The notes below the pieces were generated by a model. The model was not told the origin of the DNA, did no database searches, and saw only the letters and a list, made by a program, of their open reading frames with translations. A DNA stretch of 6,483 nt from Holophagaceae bacterium (GTDB lineage Bacteria; Acidobacteriota; Holophagae; Holophagales; Holophagaceae), in the NCBI GenBank assembly GCA_025353305.1, contig JANXQX010000176.1, positions 1 to 6,483 on the forward strand. The letters run 5' to 3'. Of the stretch, positions 1 through 5,074 are shown one piece after another (the first letter of the stretch is position 1; every line of letters starts with the position of its first letter). The position numbers and the translations under genes were made by a program.

Positions 1-204
1 CGCCACATTGCGGTTGTCCTCGCCCGCCTGATTGGCGCAGCCGAGCATCACATCGTCCACCTGTGCCCAATCGACCGAGGGGTTGCGCTTCATCAAAGCC
101 TGGATGGGGTGGGCCGCCAGATCGTCGGTCCGGATTCCCGACAACGCCCCTCCGTAAGCGCCAATGGGCGAGCGCACGGCATCGCAGATGTAGGCATTGA
201 GCAT
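1..204 (-). CDS. pcaF: Beta-ketoadipyl-CoA-type thiolase (PcaF/PaaJ-like), N-terminal 68 residues, runs off the left edge
   Basis: Partial gene: only the first 68 codons are inside the window. The product starts MLNAYICDAVRSPIGAYGG and continues to DDVMLGCANQAGEDNRNVA. This closely follows the N-terminus of 3-oxoadipyl-CoA thiolases (PcaF, PaaJ), which cleave 3-oxoadipyl-CoA with CoA to succinyl-CoA and acetyl-CoA. The (R)(S/T)PIG..GG(A/S)L opening is general to thiolases; the GCANQAGEDNRNVA block is what points to the PcaF/PaaJ branch. The catalytic cysteine lies beyond the edge and cannot be checked. The ATG at 204 has GAGGA at 213-217, 8 nt upstream. The gene follows the PanE-AOR fusion in the same direction but across a 224-bp gap with an inverted repeat, so co-transcription is uncertain. 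pcaF and paaJ cannot be told apart here, and a broader acetyl-CoA acyltransferase remains possible. Confidence 0.85.
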   Translation of the reverse strand, partial: MLNAYICDAVRSPIGAYGGALSGIRTDDLAAHPIQALMKRNPSVDWAQVDDVMLGCANQAGEDNRNVA

Positions 205-212
205 TTACTATT

Positions 213-217
213 TCCTC
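213..217 (-). promoter_or_regulatory. Ribosome binding site of the PcaF/PaaJ-like thiolase
   Basis: The minus strand reads GAGGA, then 8 nt, then the ATG at 204. This supports the start chosen for the partial thiolase, and the family's conserved N-terminus begins right there. Confidence 0.65.
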
Positions 218-236
218 AGAATGAATGAAAAAACAT

Positions 237-396
237 TTCACCGCCAAGACGCCAAGAGCGCCAAGAAAAGCTCAAATCGTTTCTGATTTGCGAGAATTTG
301 TATGGGTGTGGCCCACAATTTAAGGATGTGCGCTTGCATGCCTTCCCTATTACCAGAATTGAATTTGTTGTTTTGACTTGGCGTCTTGGCGGTGAA
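237..396. repeat. 160-bp intergenic segment bounded by a perfect 20-bp inverted repeat (MITE-like or dispersed repeat)
   Basis: The left arm at 237-256 reads TTCACCGCCAAGACGCCAAG, and 377-396 is its exact reverse complement. The arms bound 120 bp of AT-rich sequence without a credible ORF. The left arm continues as a short tandem array of the octamer CGCCAAGA at 242-249, 250-257 and 259-266. T-runs flank both sides in the outward direction: 397-403 on the plus strand, and a six-T run just past 237 on the minus strand. I see no clear target-site duplication. CGCCAAG-type repeats are familiar to me as dispersed intergenic elements in environmental bacterial genomes, but I cannot check that here. 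The segment could be a non-autonomous mobile element, a long-range hairpin or terminator, or both. Confidence 0.7.
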
Positions 397-428
397 TTTT
401 TTTCTTTTTATTGAAATACCAATTGCAA

Positions 429-3347
429 TCAGACTCCCGCGAGCATGCGCAGGAGAGCGATTTCGTCTCCGCTATGGATCGGATAGGCCTTCTCGTCCGC
501 CATCACCACGGTGCCGCCTACCGCCATGATCAAGGAGCTGTCGGAGAGCTGCTTGGCGGCCAGGGGAAACCGCACTTTAAGGGCGGCCCGGAGTTCCGCT
601 ACATCATGGACGGGCTGATCCAAGATGATGGCTCCCTCGGGGGCACCGGGAAACCCTTCGGGAAGGGTGACCTTGATCGCAAACCCCGTAGTCACGACCG
701 CGAGGCCGCGGTGCCGTTCCAGGGAAGGGAAACCGGAGCCGTTCAGACCGAGGAAAGCATCGTAGTTACCCTTCAGCGCTTCAAACTTGGTTTTGTCTAT
801 TCTCTCTCCGGCGAAGGGGCCCCCTGGAATCTCTTCATCGACCCACTGGTCCAGCAATGATTCATCTCTCTCGGCTAAGCCCAGGCGGGAATTGATGAGC
901 CGCTCCATGCCTGAAATGTTCAGACCCACCTCCTCCAGTTGCTTGACCGTGAAGTCTTCACAGGTCAGCTCCTTCATTTGAGCAGCGAAGTCGACCAGTC
1001 CTGGGGTGATCGCGGCATTGCTTTGCCGGGTGGCGAAGCGGCACATGCCGAAGGCATCCCCCACGGCGCTCGTTTTTTCCTCTTCCCTTGCCGCCTCGGC
1101 GAAGCCAAGCGCGAAGCCTTCCAGGATGCTCTCGTCATGGGGGTCGGATTGGAAAAGTCCATCCATGGCCATCCGGTAGGGAAGCGCTTCTTCTGGATAT
1201 TTTCCGCGTTCGACGGCCTGGGTCGATTCCGCGATGACATCGCCAAAGCCTTCTCGCTTGGCGGTCATGTGCAGAAGCTTCTCCATGGCTTTGAAATTCC
1301 CAGGGCTCAGTTCCAGCCCCCCGGTATCCACCTGGGTGATGATCCCTTGTTGGTAGAGCGCCATGGCCCAGGCAATGGCGCTGCCTGTGCTGGCCGAGTC
1401 CAATCCCAGATTATTCAGCTGATCGTTGAGACGTGCATTCTGGCCGGGGTCCGTAATTCCGACCATCGGGCCGAACCCCTCAAGCGGCGCGTACGCAGAG
1501 CCATGGGGCTGGTCGTAGGGCCTTCGGATCTCTTTGGGATCCAGGTTGTTGCACCGGATCGGGCACTGTCGGCAACCTTCCAAACCGGAGTGGTACCCCG
1601 CCAGGTGTTCCGCGTCCAGGTTGTCGGCCCAGCGGGTCGACTGGTTGTTCCATTTCCAGGCTGGAGATAGAACGGGCACGAGTTCGCGCCCCAGTATCAC
1701 CACGGCTTTTAGTTTCAATCCGCCCATCTTGGCGCCGGTTCCGCCCCTGGCGTACATGGACGTGGGGCCGCCCATGATCCCTGAGCAGAGCACCTGGTTT
1801 TCACCCGCGCGGGTGATGCGGGCCATGGCCATGTCTCTGCGTTCGGAGCAGGAAAAATCCTTCTCGATGATGTGGGTGAAATCCGTATTGTCCATTCCCA
1901 GATAGAGGGCTGCGTCATGAAACCGGATCCCTTCGGCTGACACATCGAGAAGGGTCCAGGCGGAGGCCTGGCCGTAAAGCACCAGATGGTCGTATCCCTG
2001 CATTTTAAGGAAGGCCGGGAAGGCATCGCTGCAGTTGCTGTCAAGGATGCCGTGGTGGTCTGGCGAGACGCTGGCGATATTTCCGCGAGCCGCGGAAGGT
2101 GCCGCTTCGGTGGGAACCCCACTGCCGAAGATCAAGGGGACTTGAGGGTCCAGGGCTTCCCTGCCCTCAAGCAGCAGATTGTAGAGGAGGTACATATTCC
2201 CCCCCCGATTGGAGAGGAAAGTCCTGAAAACTTCTTTAGGGAGGAACTTGGAAAATGATTTCCGGCGCTCCAGATCCACAAACAACACTGCGCCCTGGGA
2301 TGGGTACTGGGGAGTGTCGAACATCCGGGCCGACAGGCTTTCAACTCTGGTCCTGATGTCGATTCCGACCTTCTCCAAACCATTACCCTTGCCCTTCGAC
2401 TCCAGCGCTTTGACCAGTCCCCGGATCATCGTGTTGTAGGGGGTGGGAACCTCGGCCTGCGCGCCATACTCGGCGATCTTGCCGTTGATGAAGTCAACTT
2501 CGGTGCGCCTGCCGGCCTCGATGTCCTGCAGCATGGAGGGCTTGTGATGGCCTGCGCTCTTGATGTAGTCGATGCAGTACGGGTAGAAGCCCGAACCCAG
2601 GGCGTACTCGTTGGCCCGCGCCACGGACACCCCCTCTTTGATCAGGGCTCCTACCAGATGGAATAGGATCGGATCCTCGATGAGCTCCGCCATGGTCTTT
2701 CCAGTCACCGCGCAGATGGGATTCATGCAGCCGTTGAGAATCGCCTTGCGCCACACCAGATCGCGGATCTGATCAGAATGCAAAGTATCCAAGCCGCATT
2801 CCGTGAAGATCTTGCAAATGGCGATGGCGGCATCGCGTGAACGGGGATCGATCTCCTGGATATGGTGGGGCCGGATGTGAAAGCCGATCCGGACATGGCC
2901 CGGTCCGAGGGGAACGCAACCCAGATTGACCACGCCGCGCATGACCGGACGGTTGCCGAGCTGTTGGGCAAGCAGGAGTTCCGTATCAATGCCGTTCTGC
3001 CAGCTGATGATGTAGGGTCCGCCGCTTTTGCCCTTTGAATCGGAAAAACCCCTGAGCGCGGAGGCCACAGCGGGAAGCGCGATGGCTTTGACGGCCACGA
3101 CGATCACGTCCGGAGGATCGTTCACCAGGTCTTCGATCCGGGTGGTGATCCTGGCCACTTTAGCTTGGAGCGTGTCGGTTCCTTCGATGATGATTCCCCG
3201 GTTCAGGGCCGGTTCGAGGAGCGCCATGTCGATATCGCAAAGGGTGACCTCATACCCACCCTTGGCCAAGAAGGCCGCCACGATGCAGCCCACCGGTCCA
3301 GCCCCTATCACTGCGAATTTTTTAGGCTCGAAGGTCGAATTGTCCAT
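429..3347 (-). CDS. Three-domain fusion: PanE/ApbA-like reductase, aldehyde:ferredoxin oxidoreductase, MoaD/ThiS-like domain
   Basis: The product is 972 residues counted from the ATG at 3347. Residues ~9-319 are a ketopantoate-reductase-like NAD(P)H dehydrogenase. They hold the nucleotide motif GAGPVG (15-20), N118, K201/N205/N209 with the family spacing, and E283 in RRTEVDFING, which match the E. coli PanE catalytic set. Residues ~350-884 are AOR-like: an N-domain with ARGGTGAKMGG (533-543), CxxCxxxC at 592/595/599, the pterin-type motif DSASTG (650-655) and DAFGMC (764-769), whose C769 is the fourth [4Fe-4S] ligand. Residues ~887-972 resemble MoaD/ThiS and end GDEIALLRMLAGV. AOR enzymes carry a tungsten or molybdenum bis-pterin and oxidise aldehydes with ferredoxin; the specific substrate is unknown. 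Two AOR segments look altered: YA at the usual YE position, and about 35-40 residues absent before DAFGMC. An ATG at 3365 would add six residues but has no Shine-Dalgarno. The gene is last in the apparent operon, 37 nt after the dehydrogenase. Domain calls are firm; the function is open. Confidence 0.9.
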   Translation of the reverse strand: MDNSTFEPKKFAVIGAGPVGCIVAAFLAKGGYEVTLCDIDMALLEPALNRGIIIEGTDTLQAKVARITTRIEDLVNDPPDVIVVAVKAIALPAVASALRGFSDSKGKSGGPYIISWQNGIDTELLLAQQLGNRPVMRGVVNLGCVPLGPGHVRIGFHIRPHHIQEIDPRSRDAAIAICKIFTECGLDTLHSDQIRDLVWRKAILNGCMNPICAVTGKTMAELIEDPILFHLVGALIKEGVSVARANEYALGSGFYPYCIDYIKSAGHHKPSMLQDIEAGRRTEVDFINGKIAEYGAQAEVPTPYNTMIRGLVKALESKGKGNGLEKVGIDIRTRVESLSARMFDTPQYPSQGAVLFVDLERRKSFSKFLPKEVFRTFLSNRGGNMYLLYNLLLEGREALDPQVPLIFGSGVPTEAAPSAARGNIASVSPDHHGILDSNCSDAFPAFLKMQGYDHLVLYGQASAWTLLDVSAEGIRFHDAALYLGMDNTDFTHIIEKDFSCSERRDMAMARITRAGENQVLCSGIMGGPTSMYARGGTGAKMGGLKLKAVVILGRELVPVLSPAWKWNNQSTRWADNLDAEHLAGYHSGLEGCRQCPIRCNNLDPKEIRRPYDQPHGSAYAPLEGFGPMVGITDPGQNARLNDQLNNLGLDSASTGSAIAWAMALYQQGIITQVDTGGLELSPGNFKAMEKLLHMTAKREGFGDVIAESTQAVERGKYPEEALPYRMAMDGLFQSDPHDESILEGFALGFAEAAREEEKTSAVGDAFGMCRFATRQSNAAITPGLVDFAAQMKELTCEDFTVKQLEEVGLNISGMERLINSRLGLAERDESLLDQWVDEEIPGGPFAGERIDKTKFEALKGNYDAFLGLNGSGFPSLERHRGLAVVTTGFAIKVTLPEGFPGAPEGAIILDQPVHDVAELRAALKVRFPLAAKQLSDSSLIMAVGGTVVMADEKAYPIHSGDEIALLRMLAGV

Positions 3348-3354
3348 GACCCAT

Positions 3355-3359
3355 TCCTT
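3355..3359 (-). promoter_or_regulatory. Ribosome binding site that decides the fusion gene's start
   Basis: The minus strand reads AAGGA, then 7 nt, then the ATG at 3347. The in-frame ATG at 3365 is preceded by a CACGCACC context with no purine-rich site, so the downstream start is preferred. The Rossmann strand (KKFAVIGAG) begins about ten residues after it, normal for the family. Confidence 0.6.
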
Positions 3360-3384
3360 TTCCATGGTGCGTGATGGCGCAAAA

Positions 3385-4251
3385 TTATTTCGCCGGATAC
3401 TCGTAGAACCCCTTGCCAGTCTTTTTCCCGAGGTACCCCGCCTTCACCATGTTGCGGAGCAGCCCCGGAGGTGCGAAACGGGGTTCCTTGGTGGCCTCGA
3501 AAAAGATGTCGCCCACGAGCTGGGAGATTTCGACGCCCGTGAAATCCATCAGCTCGAAGGGTCCCATGGGCATGCCGGCCCCCAGCTTCATGGCCGTGTC
3601 GATGTCGTCCCGTGATGCCACGCCCTGCTCAAGCAACCGAACCGCATCGAGCATGTAGGGGACTAATAGGCGGTTCAGGACGAAGCCCGGCGTGTCTTTG
3701 CAGGTGATGGAAGTCTTGCCGAGCTTTTTGGCCATCTCCAAAGCCAAGTCGACCGTGGCCTTTTCCGTCTGCAAGGCGGGGATGACCTCGACCAGCTTCA
3801 TCACCGGGACCGGGTTGAAGAAATGCATCCCGATGAACTGGCCGGGGTGCTTAACCAGCGAGGCCATCTCGGTGATCGAGAGGGAGGACGTGTTGCTTGA
3901 ATAAATGACGTCTTCCCTGGCGATACCGTCGAGCTTTTCGTAGAAATCCTTCTTGACGCCAAGGTTCTCGAAGATCGCCTCGAAGATGAAAGGAACGTCT
4001 TTCAAGGAGCCCAGGTCGGTGGAGAAACTGATCCGCGAGAGCGCCTCTTTCATTTGTTGTTCGGTGATCTTTTCCTTGGAAAGCAGCCGCTCCAGGCTTT
4101 TGGTGATCGTCTTAAGAGCCCGGTCCCAGGCTGCCTGGCTTACATCCACGGCCTTGACCTGGAAGCCCGCCTGGGCGGCGACCTGCATGATTCCCACGCC
4201 CATGCTGCCGGTGCCTGCGACGCCCACGGTCTTGATAGCTTCGATGTTCAT
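3385..4251 (-). CDS. 3-hydroxyacyl-CoA dehydrogenase (3-hydroxybutyryl-CoA dehydrogenase type)
   Basis: The protein has 288 residues, the usual length for single-function short 3-hydroxyacyl-CoA dehydrogenases (Hbd/PaaH/HADH). It oxidises (S)-3-hydroxyacyl-CoA to 3-oxoacyl-CoA with NAD+ in the cytoplasm. The N-terminal Rossmann fold has GTGSMG (13-18), and D36 at the end of the second strand favours NAD over NADP. The catalytic set is complete and spaced as in human HADH: S122 in SNTSSLSIT, H143 and E155 in the block from GMHFFNPVPV to KLVEVI, and N193 in DTPGFVLNRLLVPY. The C-terminal domain keeps KLGAGMPMGPFEL and ends GKKTGKGFYEYPAK. GGAGG at 4257-4261 sits 5 nt before the ATG. It lies 24 nt after the enoyl-CoA hydratase and supplies the next beta-oxidation step. 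Chain length and side-chain preference (butyryl, adipyl or other) cannot be told, so I give no symbol. Confidence 0.96.
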   Translation of the reverse strand: MNIEAIKTVGVAGTGSMGVGIMQVAAQAGFQVKAVDVSQAAWDRALKTITKSLERLLSKEKITEQQMKEALSRISFSTDLGSLKDVPFIFEAIFENLGVKKDFYEKLDGIAREDVIYSSNTSSLSITEMASLVKHPGQFIGMHFFNPVPVMKLVEVIPALQTEKATVDLALEMAKKLGKTSITCKDTPGFVLNRLLVPYMLDAVRLLEQGVASRDDIDTAMKLGAGMPMGPFELMDFTGVEISQLVGDIFFEATKEPRFAPPGLLRNMVKAGYLGKKTGKGFYEYPAK

Positions 4252-4256
4252 TTCAT

Positions 4257-4261
4257 CCTCC
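4257..4261 (-). promoter_or_regulatory. Strong ribosome binding site of the 3-hydroxyacyl-CoA dehydrogenase
   Basis: GGAGG lies 5 nt before the ATG at 4251, inside the 24-nt gap after the hydratase stop. It is the best Shine-Dalgarno match in the window and fixes the dehydrogenase start. Confidence 0.75.
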
Positions 4262-4275
4262 GATAGGGTTGTGGT

Positions 4276-5058
4276 TCATTTATTCGTGAAGTTCGGTTTC
4301 CGTTTTTCCGCGAAGGCCTTGAGCCCTTCCTTGGCGTCGCGGGTCTTCAGGTTTTCCAGGCCATATTTGCGTTCGACCTCCATGGCCTTGTCCAGGGGCA
4401 GTTCGATGCCTTCATAAACCGAAGCCTTGATGAAACCCAAGGCTTTGCCCGCTCCGGATGCCAGCGCCGTGGCGAACTCCATGACCTCGGACATGAAGGT
4501 CTCGGCATCGAAGAGCCGGTCCACCAGGCCGATCGCCAAGGCCTCCTCGGGACCGAATGTCCTTCCGCGCAGAAGAATGTCCAGGGCCTTGGAAGGGCCG
4601 ATCAGGCGTGCCAGCCGTTGGGTTCCTCCGGCTCCCGGGACGATGCCCAGGCCAGCCTCGGGCAGGCCGATGAAAGCCTTTCCTCTCGTCATGAAACGGT
4701 AATCGCAGGCCAGGGCCAGCTCGCATCCCCCGCCCATCGCATGGCCATTGATCGCTGCGATCACGACCATCTTCAGCCTGGGAAGGATCGAATAGGCCTC
4801 TTGCAGGAGTTTTGAAAAAGCCTCTGATTCCGCCAGGTCCATGGCGGCCATTTCCTTGATGTCCGCCCCGGCGATGAAAGCCTTTTCCAAAGCGCTGGTG
4901 ATGACCACCACCGTCACGTCCTCCATCTGCTCCACTTCGCTGAAAGCCCTGAAAAGCTCTTCAGCGAAGGCGCGGTTGAGGGCATTCGTGGAAGGCCGGT
5001 GGAGGCTCAGCTTAAGAACCCGGCCGACCGCCTCCATGGTGATGAATTGATAGTCCAC
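4276..5058 (-). CDS. Enoyl-CoA hydratase/isomerase (crotonase family), GTG start
   Basis: From the GTG at 5058 the product has 260 residues, the normal crotonase length. It hydrates 2-enoyl-CoA to 3-hydroxyacyl-CoA. Visible motifs: an LHRPSTNALN opening (about 20-29), the oxyanion-hole strand KAFIAGADIKEM, then NGHAMGGGCELALACDYRF with E113, and IGLPEAGLGIVPGAGGTQRL with E134. The two glutamates correspond to E144 and E164 of rat mitochondrial hydratase, so hydratase activity is expected. The frame stays open upstream to 5136, but the extra 26 residues (serine/arginine-rich) overlap the thiolase end and have no family counterpart. An ATG at 5037 would trim seven residues and has no Shine-Dalgarno. 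The GTG lies 4 nt after the thiolase stop, suggesting translational coupling. Substrate specificity is not readable. Confidence 0.93.
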   Translation of the reverse strand: MDYQFITMEAVGRVLKLSLHRPSTNALNRAFAEELFRAFSEVEQMEDVTVVVITSALEKAFIAGADIKEMAAMDLAESEAFSKLLQEAYSILPRLKMVVIAAINGHAMGGGCELALACDYRFMTRGKAFIGLPEAGLGIVPGAGGTQRLARLIGPSKALDILLRGRTFGPEEALAIGLVDRLFDAETFMSEVMEFATALASGAGKALGFIKASVYEGIELPLDKAMEVERKYGLENLKTRDAKEGLKAFAEKRKPNFTNK

Positions 5059-5062
5059 GAAT

Positions 5063-5074
5063 TCACCCGACCTT
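5063..5074 (-). promoter_or_regulatory. Translation start region of the enoyl-CoA hydratase inside the thiolase end
   Basis: Purine-rich AAGG (5071-5074) and GGGTGA (5063-5068, containing the thiolase TGA) precede the GTG at 5058, separated from it by 12 and 4 nt. Neither is an ideal Shine-Dalgarno, so initiation probably depends partly on ribosomes finishing the thiolase. Confidence 0.35.

Larger units (their letters stand above)
205..428. other. AT-rich gap between the PanE-AOR fusion and the PcaF-like thiolase
   Basis: This is the longest stretch without a gene. It is distinctly richer in A/T than the surrounding coding DNA. It holds the inverted-repeat segment, a 6-bp stem at 273-278/285-290 and a small TGTGG-c-CCACA palindrome at 307-317. 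I looked on the minus strand for a sigma70-type promoter for the downstream thiolase and found no convincing -35/-10 pair. No compact rho-independent terminator follows the fusion gene's stop. Confidence 0.6.

Noticed and set aside
273..290. Stem CAAATC-(6 nt)-GATTTG, with AGCTTTTCTT following on the minus strand, as a rho-independent terminator
   Set aside because: The stem is only 6 bp and AT-rich and the T-tract is interrupted, so it is too weak to call.
307..317. TGTGG-c-CCACA palindrome as an operator
   Set aside because: It is short, occurs once, and no promoter or regulator gene is visible to give it context.
411..860. A 149-codon open frame on the plus strand overlapping the end of the fusion gene
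   Set aside because: It is a shadow of the MoaD-like domain and the AOR C-terminus. The T-rich stretch before it is the flank of the repeat, not a convincing ribosome binding site.
939..1670. A 243-codon open frame on the plus strand
   Set aside because: It is antisense to the AOR domain, including the CxxCxxxC region. I recognise no motif in its product and see no independent reason to call a gene.
429..2297. Assigning the AOR part as BamB, the catalytic subunit of class II benzoyl-CoA reductase
   Set aside because: The motifs follow the general AOR pattern (DSASTG, DAFGMC, a C-terminus of the GLNGSGFPS type) rather than the BamB sequence I recall. No other bam genes are visible.
2297..2391. 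The PanE-AOR joint as an artefact, or AOR translated from an internal start (for example the ATG at 2324)
   Set aside because: Both domains are in the same frame with a sensible linker of about 30 residues. The internal ATG has only a CCTGTCGGCCCGG context and no Shine-Dalgarno, so one continuous protein is the better reading.
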